NCBI GenBank assembly: GCA_033283335.1
Contig: JAWMQP010000011.1
Span: forward strand, 62,001-126,000
Direction of reading: 5' to 3'
From: Pseudomaricurvus sp033283335
GTDB taxonomy: Bacteria > Pseudomonadota > Gammaproteobacteria > Pseudomonadales > Cellvibrionaceae
DNA length: 64,000 nucleotides
The first letter of the stretch is position 1. Each line of letters opens with the position of its first letter. Below, piece by piece: positions 1 through 8,522 of this stretch. A model generated the notes under the pieces. It was not told the DNA's origin. It saw nothing but the letters and a program-made list of their open reading frames with translations, and searched no databases. The translations under genes and the position numbers were made by a program.

Positions 1-485
1 AGTTTGTCCAGTCGCGTGCCGGCAATTGCCTCCGGCTCGACAATATGGAAACCCGCCTCGGTCCATTGCAACAAGGGGGTTCCCTGTAACCGGATTTCGG
101 CCCGGCGCTGTCCATCAACCGGGTCGGTCACCAGGATATCGTACTCCGACGCTTCGCTGTCCAAAGCGTGTACCGCCGCCAATTGCGCCAAATCGTAGAG
201 ATGGGTGCAATTGGCGGTTTTATCATCATTACTGGCAAAACTGCTCAACGGTTTACCCGCAAACGTTTCAACCAGCTTTTGCTGCGCCCCCGGACAGGTG
301 GTCCAAGGGGCACGCTCCATAACGGCTTCGATGTCGGTCGTCCTGACACCATCGTGATACAGGGTGACCCGCATGCAGTGGTAATCGTCCTCGACCGCCG
401 TGCATACCTGCCCCGCAGACGGGGTGATGCGAAAGCGTCGACGAAAACCCGGTTGTGCATCCAACGACTTCATCGCTGCAGCCAT
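1..485 (-). CDS. DUF2889 family protein (3' end outside window)
   Basis: The leftward reading frame is open from an ATG at 485 to the window edge, giving about 161 residues without a stop. It carries the DUF2889 signature: MRVTLYHDG, then MERAPWTTCPGA, then a Cys/His pair in NCTHLYDLA followed by AAVHALDSEA. The biochemical role of the family is not established. Members often sit in lipid, steroid or aromatic catabolic operons. It starts 4 bp after the stop of the thiolase-fold gene and is probably co-transcribed with it. The family assignment is by recognition of these motifs only, and the C-terminus cannot be seen. Confidence 0.75.
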   Translation of the reverse strand, partial: MAAAMKSLDAQPGFRRRFRITPSAGQVCTAVEDDYHCMRVTLYHDGVRTTDIEAVMERAPWTTCPGAQQKLVETFAGKPLSSFASNDDKTANCTHLYDLAQLAAVHALDSEASEYDILVTDPVDGQRRAEIRLQGTPLLQWTEAGFHIVEPEAIAGTRLDK

Positions 486-489
486 GTCG

Positions 490-1650
490 TCAATCGTTGG
501 CCAGCAGCAAAGCTGTGGCCAGTGGGCCGCCACCGGATGTAGCCACCGCCACTCGGGGGTTGCCCTTGATCTGGCGATCACCACCCAGGCCACGTAACTG
601 CACCACCGCCTCATGGGCAAAACCGAAACCGTGCAGACGCCCGGCCCCAATCTGGCCACCGAAGGTGTTCAGGGGCAGTTCGCCGTCAAGGGCGATGCGC
701 TGGCCACCTTCAATAAACTGCCCGCCTTCACCTACCTCACAGAAGCCCAGGGCCTCCAGCCAGGTAATGGCCTGGAAGCTGAAACCGTCGTACAACTGCG
801 CCGTATCGACATCGGCGGGTGTGTAATCGGTCTGCTTCCACAGGTCACGGCCCGTGGGGTAACAGGCCATCCACTCGGCCTGATCCCAGCTGTGGCGCTC
901 CACCGTGCCGGCCGAAGCAGCAATGCGCACCGGCGTGCACGTCACTTCATCCACCGCATCACCAGCGGAGACGATCAATACCGTTGACGCATCGGTGTAA
1001 CGGTCGCAATCGAACAGACACAGCGGCGAAGAAATCATCCGCGCCGACATATACTCGTCCATCGTCAGCGGTTCGCGCACCAGAGCGCGTGGGTTCAGGG
1101 CCGCATTGGCGCGATCATTAAGGGCAATTTGCGCCAGCTGCTCGCGCGTCAAGCCATACTTTTTCACGTGCTGCATGGCGTACTGGGCGGTCCAGTTGGC
1201 GGCCGACATGGCGCCAAACGGAGCAAACCATTGCGTGTAACCATCGACCCGTTCACGGCGCGGCATGGGGTATTCATCCGGCCGGGACAGGGCGGCGGCT
1301 TCGTATACTGTGCGATAGCAGATCACATGCCGGGCGTGACCGCTGCGCACCGCATCGGCAGCCGCGGCTATGGCACCCAGCTGGGAGGAAATCTCAAACC
1401 CACCGGCATACCAGGTCGCCTTGATGCCCAGGGCCTCAATCAGCTCGTCGGCACCGACGGGGGAAAAACCCAGCATGGCCGAGGCGCGCCCCGGATAGGT
1501 GGATACGCCGTCGATCTGATCAATGGTCAGGCCCGCCTCATCCAGCGCTTCCTTGACCGCATCCACCGTCAGCAATAAGGGGTGGCGCTGCAGACGCACA
1601 CCAATTTCCGATTGGCCAATGCCGGTGATATACGCTTCTTTTACGGCCAT
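490..1650 (-). CDS. Ltp2/SCPx-type thiolase-fold protein (probable aldolase or thiolase)
   Basis: This 386-residue thiolase-superfamily protein starts MAVKEAYITGIGQSEIG and has the Ltp (lipid-transfer/SCPx) layout: an AQLYDGFSF motif near residue 275 and NTFGGQIGAGRLHG followed by AHEA near the C-terminus. Where true thiolases carry the nucleophilic Cys (roughly residues 78-95) the sequence reads YAGGFEISSQLGA, with no Cys. That pattern is known from Ltp2-type retro-aldolases, which split steroid side-chain aldols and need a DUF35 partner. The adjacent upstream DUF35 gene, 5 bp away, fits such a heteromeric complex. Aldolase activity is inferred; a degenerate acetyl-CoA acetyltransferase is the alternative. 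The ATG at 1650 has an AGAAGAG ribosome-binding stretch upstream. Confidence 0.85.
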   Translation of the reverse strand: MAVKEAYITGIGQSEIGVRLQRHPLLLTVDAVKEALDEAGLTIDQIDGVSTYPGRASAMLGFSPVGADELIEALGIKATWYAGGFEISSQLGAIAAAADAVRSGHARHVICYRTVYEAAALSRPDEYPMPRRERVDGYTQWFAPFGAMSAANWTAQYAMQHVKKYGLTREQLAQIALNDRANAALNPRALVREPLTMDEYMSARMISSPLCLFDCDRYTDASTVLIVSAGDAVDEVTCTPVRIAASAGTVERHSWDQAEWMACYPTGRDLWKQTDYTPADVDTAQLYDGFSFQAITWLEALGFCEVGEGGQFIEGGQRIALDGELPLNTFGGQIGAGRLHGFGFAHEAVVQLRGLGGDRQIKGNPRVAVATSGGGPLATALLLAND

Positions 1651-1655
1651 ATTTA

Positions 1656-2060
1656 CTAGCTCTTCTTTTGAAACAGGGGCAGGTAAACGTCGTCGTGCTG
1701 TTCGAACACCACTTCCACCCGATCACCCACATCCACCGATTCAGGGTCACACCCGATAATATTGGTGGTGAGATACACGCCCGGTACATCGTCCAGAGAG
1801 ACCCGGGCAATGACATAGGGGACTTCGGCCTTGGGATGCCACTTCTGGTAGTTCACGGTCATGGTTTCCACCAGACCGGTACCTGCCACGGCCCGCGGCG
1901 AAATATTTTCCGACAGGCAGTGACGGCACACCGGTTGCGGTGGATGGGTAAACTGCTGGCAATCGTCGCAGCGATGCAGCCGCAGCTCACCTTCCGCGCC
2001 ACCGGTCCAAAAAGCGCGGTTGACGCTGTCTAAACGGGGTAAAGGACGCACTGAACTCAT
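1656..2060 (-). CDS. Zn-ribbon/OB-fold protein, DUF35 family
   Basis: This 134-residue protein has an N-terminal rubredoxin-like zinc ribbon with two Cys pairs (CDDC near 31-34 and CRHC near 45-48), followed by an OB-fold. That is the standard DUF35 architecture. Such proteins are accessory subunits of thiolase-fold enzymes; in steroid side-chain degradation a DUF35 domain binds the acyl-CoA and activates the Ltp2 aldolase. The stop lies 5 bp before the Ltp-like gene, so the two are almost certainly co-expressed partners. The 113 bp upstream, towards the SDR gene, hold no obvious gene or terminator. Confidence 0.88.
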   Translation of the reverse strand: MSSVRPLPRLDSVNRAFWTGGAEGELRLHRCDDCQQFTHPPQPVCRHCLSENISPRAVAGTGLVETMTVNYQKWHPKAEVPYVIARVSLDDVPGVYLTTNIIGCDPESVDVGDRVEVVFEQHDDVYLPLFQKKS

Positions 2061-2173
2061 AAGATCAATCCCACTTCAATTGCACTTCTTCAGGACCACA
2101 AACAGGGCTGCCTTGAACTTTCGCAGCCTGTCAGGGTATGCCGAATCTCGGGCTAAAGTCGTATTCCCGTGAC

Positions 2174-3004
2174 TCAGGAAGCGTTGGCCATCATCGCTGA
2201 CAGGTCCACCTGCCCGGTTGCAACACCACCCATAAAGCCACCATCGACGGGCATGGCCACACCGTTGACGTAGCTGGCCGCGTCACTGTTAAGGAACAAC
2301 AGGGCTTTGGCCTGCTCTTCTGGTGTGGAGGGACGGTTGATAGGTTGCATCGCGGCGTCAATCACTGACTCGCCTGAGGCTTGCTTGAAGTGGCTCATCA
2401 TTGGCGTTTCGGTTGGACCCGGCATGGTGCAGTTCATGCGGATGCCCTGCTTGATGACATGGGCGGCGGTCAGCATGGTCCAGACAATGATCACTTCTTT
2501 GGAGAATGCGTAACCTTCCTTGACTTCATCGAGGTGGTCTTCACACCACTTTACGGCAGCTTCGTAGCCCTGCTGCTGAATCAGCTCCATGATAACCGGG
2601 ATTCGACGACTCCAGCCCATGCCACCATTCGAGGAAATGCTGGCAATGGCGCTGCCCTCACCCATCAGCGGCAGTACTTGTTCGGTCACCCGGCGGGTGC
2701 CGGCGTAGTTAACGCGCATCACATCCAAAGCTGGTGCGGTCTGGGGCAAGCCGGCACAGTTAAACAGAGCATCAATTTTTGCTCCACCCAGTTTTTCTTT
2801 GATACCGGCAATCGCCGTATCGATGGTTTCTGGATTACGCAGGTCAACCTGAGTAAAAGAAGCCAGGTTTAATGACGTCTCTTTGAAATCAAGGCCATGC
2901 ACTTCAGCACCCATCTCTACCAGGAAGCGAGCGGTCGCCTCGCCCATGCCGGAAAAGCAGCCACTGACAATCACGCGTTTATTTTTATAACCCAGAATAT
3001 CCAT
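2174..3004 (-). CDS. SDR, 3-alpha-hydroxysteroid dehydrogenase / coniferyl-alcohol dehydrogenase-like
   Basis: This 276-residue classical short-chain dehydrogenase has the nucleotide-binding motif SGCFSGMG near residues 14-21 (variant TGxxxGxG), NCAG near 83, SSNGG for the catalytic Ser region and YAFSK for the catalytic Tyr/Lys. The insertion between the Ser and Tyr motifs (WSRRIPVIMELIQQQGYEAA) is typical of the subgroup containing Comamonas 3-alpha-HSD and coniferyl-alcohol dehydrogenase. It should oxidise or reduce a cyclic or benzylic alcohol with NAD(P). The ATG at 3004 has GAGGG 8 bp upstream. It lies between the broken ferredoxin gene and the DUF35/Ltp pair in one leftward unit. The substrate is inferred only. 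Confidence 0.88.
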   Translation of the reverse strand: MDILGYKNKRVIVSGCFSGMGEATARFLVEMGAEVHGLDFKETSLNLASFTQVDLRNPETIDTAIAGIKEKLGGAKIDALFNCAGLPQTAPALDVMRVNYAGTRRVTEQVLPLMGEGSAIASISSNGGMGWSRRIPVIMELIQQQGYEAAVKWCEDHLDEVKEGYAFSKEVIIVWTMLTAAHVIKQGIRMNCTMPGPTETPMMSHFKQASGESVIDAAMQPINRPSTPEEQAKALLFLNSDAASYVNGVAMPVDGGFMGGVATGQVDLSAMMANAS

Positions 3005-3115
3005 TCTTATCCCTCTTAATTCATCGAGTTTTTAATTGACTGAACGTGGTTTAGATTTTATTTGTCTCAGTTTTTATCGTTGTGCAAACGCGTCCTGGTC
3101 CCTGGTCGGCAGCCA

Positions 3116-3333
3116 CTAGCCACCATTGTTTTTGGTAACCGGGTCTTCGATAACCTGAATGACCCGCTCAGGACATGCACGGGCGCCACGACGGGCCAGC
3201 TCCTCCATGCCTGTCGGAACGACAAACTCGTCCACCGATTGTAGCCTTCGTCGTCTAATGGGTAGAGGGCTTCCGCAATGTCTGCGCAACGGGCGTTGCC
3301 GACACAATTGGCCTTATCAATGCGGATTTTCAT
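3116..3333 (-). pseudogene. P450-type [3Fe-4S] ferredoxin, frameshifted
   Basis: Two overlapping leftward frames together make one complete small ferredoxin. The first frame (ATG at 3333, GGAGG 5 bp upstream) reads MKIRIDKANCVGNARCADIA and continues to PLDDEGYN. The second continues SVDEFVVPTG, ARRGARACPER and ends KNNGG at 3116. The switch is near 3238-3241, where one base appears to be missing from AAT-CGG. The Cys pattern CxxNxxC plus CP is that of single-cluster ferredoxins that reduce cytochromes P450, with Asn at the variable position. As read, the protein would lose its last cluster ligand. A sequencing or assembly error is equally possible. No P450 gene lies in the window. Confidence 0.8.
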
Positions 3334-3427
3334 CTCTTCCTCCAAGCTTCAGGCGCCTTGGGTGCCTCTGCTTTTTATTAGCTCACGCTTTATATAAAGG
3401 CTTTATAGTGCAGCTTTGGCGCCACAA

Positions 3428-3441
3428 TTACACGAGTGTAA
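3428..3441. promoter_or_regulatory. Inverted repeat in divergent promoter (putative operator)
   Basis: TTACAC-GA-GTGTAA has perfect 6-bp arms and a 2-bp spacer. It lies in the 255-bp region between the leftward ferredoxin/SDR unit and the rightward EthD-SDR-flavoprotein-ALDH unit. Position and symmetry suit a TetR- or MarR-type repressor controlling both directions. No regulator gene is adjacent inside the window, so the ligand and protein are unknown. Confidence 0.4.
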
Positions 3442-3588
3442 AGGCCACTGGCCAAGGCCGCTGGTTTTGATTTATTATACATCAATGCTGTTCAATAGCA
3501 ATAACACGGAATGGCCCGAAAAACCGCTCAGATGAGGGGGCTGAGATGCCCGGAAATCCTCAAAGATAACGATAAACAGGACGACTTT

Positions 3589-4359
3589 ATGGCTCTCTAT
3601 ACCACCATACATCTTCACAATGTGCCCGCAGGCCGGGAAGCGGAATACGCCAGCTGGTTCGACGGGGAACACCAGACCGAGCTGTCTCGCCTGCGGGGGT
3701 TTAAGGGGGCTGAACGCTACGAAGTAGCCGACATTCAGATCATGCCGGACATCCCCCAGCCCTGGCGCTATGCCAGCATCTACGATTTTGACAGCGACAC
3801 CCCGGCCATCGACCTGCCGGCCCTGGGCCCACTGCTCGCCAATGTGCGTGACCAAGGTCTGATTGCCGCAGATACCGCCGAGCGCATCTACACTTACCAG
3901 CTGTTCGGTGACTGGAAGGCCAGCCCCAACTGGCAACAGGACCAGCCCCTGTCTGGCGTCAGTATCATTTTGGGTAACTACGTGGCCGGCCGCTACGATG
4001 AATATCAGGAGTGGTATGAAAACGTTCACAGTGTGGAAGTGATCAACGTCCCCGGCCATGTGGCAATGAAACGCGGTGAACTGTCTGACGTTCAGGTTGA
4101 GCCCCGTCACTATTGTCCCGGCGACCAACTGGTCCTGTGCGCACAGCAAAGCGACGACCTGCTGTTTACCATCAAGGATTTCAGTGCCCGAGCCCGCGGT
4201 GTCAGTCCCAGCGGCATCGCCATGGAGCCCCGTTCCCAGTCCGGTTCTTTCGCACGCACGGTGCACTATTTTAATAAGATCAGCGGCGAGCAGTTCTGGC
4301 CCGGTGGCATTGCCTACGCCGGGGATCTTTCGGTGTACGACAATTCCGAAGAAAACTAG
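3589..4359 (+). CDS. EthD-like dimeric alpha/beta-barrel protein, two repeats
   Basis: This 256-residue protein contains two similar ferredoxin-like alpha/beta-barrel halves. The first has YTTIHLHNVPAGREAEYASWF and ends at YEVADIQ. The second has ILGNYVAGRYDEYQEWYENVHSVEV and RGELSDVQVEP. The repeat of an E(Y)xxW(F/Y)xxxH motif in each half recalls EthD/DUF4286-like proteins, often found in catabolic operons, where they may act as small cyclases, isomerases or degradation accessories. The reading frame extends further upstream, but the ATG at 3589 is preferred because CAGGA lies 9 bp before it and homology begins there. It is the first gene of the rightward catabolic unit. Confidence 0.72.
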   Translation: MALYTTIHLHNVPAGREAEYASWFDGEHQTELSRLRGFKGAERYEVADIQIMPDIPQPWRYASIYDFDSDTPAIDLPALGPLLANVRDQGLIAADTAERIYTYQLFGDWKASPNWQQDQPLSGVSIILGNYVAGRYDEYQEWYENVHSVEVINVPGHVAMKRGELSDVQVEPRHYCPGDQLVLCAQQSDDLLFTIKDFSARARGVSPSGIAMEPRSQSGSFARTVHYFNKISGEQFWPGGIAYAGDLSVYDNSEEN

Positions 4360-4416
4360 CCGGTCAAAAATCCAGAGACAAACAGGCTACACATAATAAA
4401 TAAGGAGCCATTCAAC

Positions 4417-5154
4417 ATGTCTAAAGTCATTGTGATTACCGGAGCTGGTGTAGGCCTGGGTCGCGCCCTGGGTCGACGCTTTGCCAGCGATGGCCATCAA
4501 GTGGTCTTGCTGGGTCGGACCCTGTCGAAAGTGGAAGCCGCCGCTAGCGAGATCGGCGAGCGGGCCATGGCACTGCAGTGCGACGTTGGCAATCCGGACT
4601 CAGTACGCTCGGCCTTTGCCGCCATTGCCGAGCGGCACAGTAAAGTGGATATACTGATCAATAACGCCGCCATTTTCGAACCTTTTTTACTGGCCGATGG
4701 CAAAGATGAACAGATCATCAACACCCTGCTCACCAATCTCGGTGGACCGATGCTGTGTTGCCGCGCTGCCATTCCCCTGATGACCAGCGGCAGCCATATT
4801 TTCAATATCACCAGTGAATCAGTGGACATCGACTTTCCCCACTTGTCGGTGTATCAATCCAGCAAAGCCGGGGTCGAGCGCTTGAGCAAAAGCCTCTATC
4901 GCGAGTTGGAGCCCCAGGGTATCCGCGTGACCAACGTACGCGCTGGCGCCATGTATGAGGAAGGCAAAACCTGGGAGGCAGACCCTCAAGCCCAGATGGC
5001 CTTCGGCAAGGCCGCCTTTGAACGGGGTATTAACCTGCGTGACCGGCCCCTGTCACAGTTTACCTCGGTCGTGGACGTGTTCAGTTCACTCATCGATTTA
5101 CCCGCCGATGTGCACGCCGAGACCATCAGTCTGCACGGCCGCAAAGTCGACTGA
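4417..5154 (+). CDS. SDR family NAD(P)-dependent oxidoreductase
   Basis: This 245-residue classical SDR has TGAGVGLG at residues 8-15 (cofactor glycine motif), NNAA near 83 (strand beta-4), a Ser in NITSES near 130 and YQSSK near 148-152 (catalytic Tyr/Lys). LGRT after beta-2 suggests NADP preference through the Arg. The ATG follows AAGGAGCC by 7 bp. It sits 57 bp after the EthD-like gene and 26 bp before the flavoprotein, so it belongs to the same operon. It probably interconverts a hydroxyl and keto group on the operon's substrate; which one cannot be read from sequence. Confidence 0.87.
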   Translation: MSKVIVITGAGVGLGRALGRRFASDGHQVVLLGRTLSKVEAAASEIGERAMALQCDVGNPDSVRSAFAAIAERHSKVDILINNAAIFEPFLLADGKDEQIINTLLTNLGGPMLCCRAAIPLMTSGSHIFNITSESVDIDFPHLSVYQSSKAGVERLSKSLYRELEPQGIRVTNVRAGAMYEEGKTWEADPQAQMAFGKAAFERGINLRDRPLSQFTSVVDVFSSLIDLPADVHAETISLHGRKVD

Positions 5155-5180
5155 CCCCTAACTGATCTGGAGACTTCGTT

Positions 5181-6896
5181 ATGGATGAACAATTCGATGT
5201 GATCGCAGTGGGCAGTGGCAGTGGCTCTCTCTGCGCGGCCATCAAACTGCAGCTAGCCGGTAAACGAGTGATAGTGCTGGAAAAAGACGACCTGCTTGGT
5301 GGCACCACCGCCACCTCCGGTGGCGTGATGTGGATACCCAACAACCGCTATATGCAAGAGCAAGGCATCAGCGACAGTCGCGAACAGGCCATAGCCTATA
5401 TGGATGCTGTGATTGGCGACAGTGACGATACCCCTGGCACCAGCCCCTCGCGCCGTACTGCTTATGTAGATCAGTCACAGCAGATGCTGGAGTTTCTCAT
5501 CAGTCAGGGATTGAAGTTCCGTCGTATCCCCAACTGGCCCGACTATCACCCCGCTGCCGGTGAGTCGGAACCGGGTCGCACGGTCATCTCTGAACTGTTC
5601 GACCTGAATCAACTGGGTGAATGGAAAACCAAACTGCGGCCCGGGTTTTTGCCACTGGCTGCCTACATCGAAGAAGCCATGCAGCTGCCGACCATGAAAC
5701 GCTCACTGAAGAGCCTAGGCACCCTGTTTAAAATTTTGGGACGCACACTGGGTACCCGACTGACCGGTAAACACTATGCCACCGCTGGCCAGGCTCTGCA
5801 GGCACAGCTGCTGCACAAAGCAACAGCCCTGGGTACCGACATACGTACCAACGCCGGCGTCAAACAACTGCTGATCGAAAACGACCGAGTGGTTGGTGTC
5901 ACCATTGAAAAAGACGGCAGGGATTGGTGTATCGGCGCCAGCGATGGTGTGTTACTCAATGCCGGTGGCTTCGCCAAAAACCAGCTGCTGCTGGATAAAT
6001 ATTTACCTGGCGCTAAAACTGAGTGGTCGGGCGCCGTCGACACTGATCGTGGTGATATGATCGAAGAAGGTATCCGAGTTGGTGCCGCCATCGCGCAGAT
6101 GGATCAACGGGTTGGCTATCCAGTCACCATGCTGCCCGGCAAAGATGCTCCGGTGTATATGCAAAGCGACCTGGCCAAGCCCCATGCCATTCTGGTGGAT
6201 CAGAGTGGCAAACGTTACATGAAAGAAGCGGCTTCTTACATGAGTTTGTCCGCCGGCATTCTGGAACGCCAGAAAAGCGTCCCGGCCATTCCCAGCTGGA
6301 TGATCCTCGACAGCCAGTACACCAAGCTGTTTATGCTAGCTGGCACCATGGTCAATGCCAAAAAGCTGGCCCAGTGGCAAACGCAAGGGATTGTCAAACA
6401 GGGTGCCTCGATCGCCGAACTGGCGCAAGCCTGTGGTACCGACGCTACCTCCCTTGAAACCACCGTTGGCCGCTTTAATGCCATGGTGGACGCCGGCAAA
6501 GACGAAGACTTTGGCCGTGGCGATCACGTCTACGACAACTGGCTGGGAGATCCCCTGGCGGAAGGTTCCCAAACCCTGGGTAAAATTGAACAGGGTCCTT
6601 TTTATGCCGTACCCATTTACCCAGGCGATGTCAGCACGTTTGGCGGTCTGGTCACCGATGAACAAGCCCGCGTATTGCGCGAAGACGGCTCGGTAATCCC
6701 GGGGCTCTATGCCACCGGTGTCACCACCGCTTCGGTTATGGGCAAGAAAGCCACCGGCGCCGGTGCCAGTATCGGTCCAGCCATTACCTGGGGCTACGTG
6801 GCCGCCCAGCATATGCTCAACCCGAGCGCGGCTAACAACGCCAGTTCCGAGTTTGACAACAACTTATCCGAATCAACCCAACAAGCAACCCTTTAA
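5181..6896 (+). CDS. KstD-like FAD-dependent dehydrogenase (3-ketosteroid dehydrogenase/fumarate reductase family)
   Basis: This 571-residue flavoprotein has an N-terminal FAD motif (VIAVGSGSGSLCAA), LGGTTATSGG and the family C-terminal motif ATGVTTASVMGKK followed by IGPAITWGYVAAQHML. The overall layout matches 3-ketosteroid-delta-1-dehydrogenases and related flavoproteins, including PDYHPAAG near residue 120 and AASY near 355. The family's catalytic Tyr normally lies in a YPGAG motif close to the C-terminus; here the same place reads ATGAG, so that Tyr is Ala. The enzyme may act on another ketone or enone, or be a delta-4(5-alpha)-type dehydrogenase or a reductase. It is placed between an SDR and an ALDH in one operon. 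Confidence 0.83.
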   Translation: MDEQFDVIAVGSGSGSLCAAIKLQLAGKRVIVLEKDDLLGGTTATSGGVMWIPNNRYMQEQGISDSREQAIAYMDAVIGDSDDTPGTSPSRRTAYVDQSQQMLEFLISQGLKFRRIPNWPDYHPAAGESEPGRTVISELFDLNQLGEWKTKLRPGFLPLAAYIEEAMQLPTMKRSLKSLGTLFKILGRTLGTRLTGKHYATAGQALQAQLLHKATALGTDIRTNAGVKQLLIENDRVVGVTIEKDGRDWCIGASDGVLLNAGGFAKNQLLLDKYLPGAKTEWSGAVDTDRGDMIEEGIRVGAAIAQMDQRVGYPVTMLPGKDAPVYMQSDLAKPHAILVDQSGKRYMKEAASYMSLSAGILERQKSVPAIPSWMILDSQYTKLFMLAGTMVNAKKLAQWQTQGIVKQGASIAELAQACGTDATSLETTVGRFNAMVDAGKDEDFGRGDHVYDNWLGDPLAEGSQTLGKIEQGPFYAVPIYPGDVSTFGGLVTDEQARVLREDGSVIPGLYATGVTTASVMGKKATGAGASIGPAITWGYVAAQHMLNPSAANNASSEFDNNLSESTQQATL

Positions 6897-6932
6897 GTTT
6901 AAAACCTTTTGAGTGAAGAGACAGGAGTTACT

Positions 6933-8399
6933 ATGAGCCAACTATCCGATGCCCTGCTGTACATCAATGGCGAAATGCGCCCGGCGAGCAACCAGGCCTT
7001 TTACGACAACATCAATCCCTGGACCGGTGAGCCCTGCGGTCAAGCGGCGGATGCCACTGAAGCCGATGTCGACGACGCCATCGCCGCGGCCCGCCATGCG
7101 TTTGACAATACTGACTGGGCCCGCAGCCACGACCAGCGTTATGCGTTGGTGAGCAAACTGGTGGAGCTGATGTTCGACAACCGTGAGCGTCTGGTGCAGA
7201 TCGCCCGCCTGGAAGCCGGTTCCGCCATCGGCGCGGCTGCCCGCGCCCAAATTGATGGTGCCCTGAACGGAGCCAAAGATCTTCTGAAATGCTACAAGCA
7301 GGTGACCTGGCAGGAGGATCGCGGCCTCAAAAATGAAATGGGCTTCGACACCAAGCGCATTGTGGCTCATGAAGCCATGGGTGTGGTGGGTGCCATCACT
7401 CCCTGGAACGTACCGCTGTACGTCAACGTGGGCAAAGTGATTGCCGCCCTGCTGGCAGGCTGTACCGTGATTCTGAAACCCGCTCCTGACACCCCATTGA
7501 TGGGGTCCATTATGGGTGAGCTGGCGGTTGAAGCCGGACTGCCGGCTGGCGTGTTCAATGTCATCACCTCCTCTGAGCCAGCCATGGCCGGTGAGATGCT
7601 GACCAAGGACCCGCGTGTCGACCTGATCTCTTTCACCGGTTCCACCGCCGTCGGCAAACTGATCATGAAGAATGGCGCTGATACCCTGAAGCGCGTGTTC
7701 CTGGAATTGGGTGGCAAGTCCGCCTACATCGTTCTGGATGACGTACAAGACCTGGCTCCGGTTCTAATGGGTTCGATGGTGATATTCCACGCAGGACAGG
7801 GCTGTGCCTACCCCACCCGCTTGCTGGTGCCGAAAAGCCGTTACGCCGAAGTCGAAAAGATTCTGCAAATGACATACGCCGGCTTTGCCGATAAGTGGGG
7901 CCACTTTGACGAACCATCCTGCATCATGGGGCCGGTGATTTCCAAGAAGCAGCTCAACCGCGTGAAGGAATACATCGAGATCGGCAAAGCGGAAGGGGCT
8001 CGTTTGATCGCCGGTGGTAACCTGCGTCCCGATATGGGTAATGGTTTCTTTATTGAACCCACTTGCTTTGTCGATGTAACCAACGACATGCGCATCGCCC
8101 GTGAAGAAATTTTTGGCCCGGTACTGGTAGTGATTCCTTATGAAGACGAGGCCGATGCGATTCGCATTGCCAACGACAGTGACTACGGTCTGGGCGGCGC
8201 CATCTTTGGTGACACCCAACGTGCGCTTAACGTCGCCAGCCAGATCCGTGCCGGTGCCCTAAGCGTCAACGGCGGTATGAGCATCACCGGAGACCTGCCG
8301 TTTGGTGGCTACAAGCAGAGTGGTATGGGCCGCGAGTGGGGTGTGGAAGGGATTGAAGAATTCCTGGAAACCAAAGCCATTGGTATCCGCGCATCCTGA
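6933..8399 (+). CDS. NAD(P)-dependent aldehyde dehydrogenase
   Basis: This 488-residue ALDH has all family landmarks: PWNVPLY, the KPAPDTP cofactor loop, FTGSTAVGK, ELGGKSA with the general base Glu258, GQGCAYPTR with the nucleophile Cys291, and EEIFGPV. The Glu-to-Cys distance of 33 is normal. A TTG 24 bp upstream keeps the frame, but the ATG at 6933 has AGGAG about 7 bp before it and is preferred. It is the last gene of the rightward operon and is followed by a strong terminator. It likely oxidises an aldehyde released by carbon-carbon cleavage in this pathway. Confidence 0.9.
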   Translation: MSQLSDALLYINGEMRPASNQAFYDNINPWTGEPCGQAADATEADVDDAIAAARHAFDNTDWARSHDQRYALVSKLVELMFDNRERLVQIARLEAGSAIGAAARAQIDGALNGAKDLLKCYKQVTWQEDRGLKNEMGFDTKRIVAHEAMGVVGAITPWNVPLYVNVGKVIAALLAGCTVILKPAPDTPLMGSIMGELAVEAGLPAGVFNVITSSEPAMAGEMLTKDPRVDLISFTGSTAVGKLIMKNGADTLKRVFLELGGKSAYIVLDDVQDLAPVLMGSMVIFHAGQGCAYPTRLLVPKSRYAEVEKILQMTYAGFADKWGHFDEPSCIMGPVISKKQLNRVKEYIEIGKAEGARLIAGGNLRPDMGNGFFIEPTCFVDVTNDMRIAREEIFGPVLVVIPYEDEADAIRIANDSDYGLGGAIFGDTQRALNVASQIRAGALSVNGGMSITGDLPFGGYKQSGMGREWGVEGIEEFLETKAIGIRAS

Positions 8400-8421
8400 C
8401 AAGTAGCTGAGTTCATTCATC

Positions 8422-8452
8422 AAAAAGGCGGTTAACACAACCGCCTTTTTTC
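8422..8452 (+). terminator. Rho-independent terminator after ALDH operon
   Basis: A perfect 12-bp stem, AAAAAGGCGGTT / AACCGCCTTTTT with a 5-nt AACAC loop, is followed by more T. It lies 22 bp past the ALDH stop and ends the rightward catabolic unit. Confidence 0.92.
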
Positions 8453-8475
8453 TGTCTGGACATAGCCTGATCACT

Positions 8476-8510
8476 GATTTTAACCATGACCTGTACATAG
8501 ATTTTAACCA
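8476..8510. repeat. Two direct repeats of GATTTTAACCA
   Basis: Identical 11-mers at 8476-8486 and 8500-8510 are 24 bp apart start to start, just upstream of the small broken ORF and the esterase. The spacing is close to two helical turns, so this could be a protein-binding site; no function is proven. Confidence 0.5.
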
Positions 8511-8522
8511 CGAGAAGTTACT

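Noticed and set aside
3475..4266. 263-residue leftward ORF opposite the EthD-like gene
   Set aside because: It is the antisense of a well-supported gene, has no ribosome-binding site and no recognisable domain.
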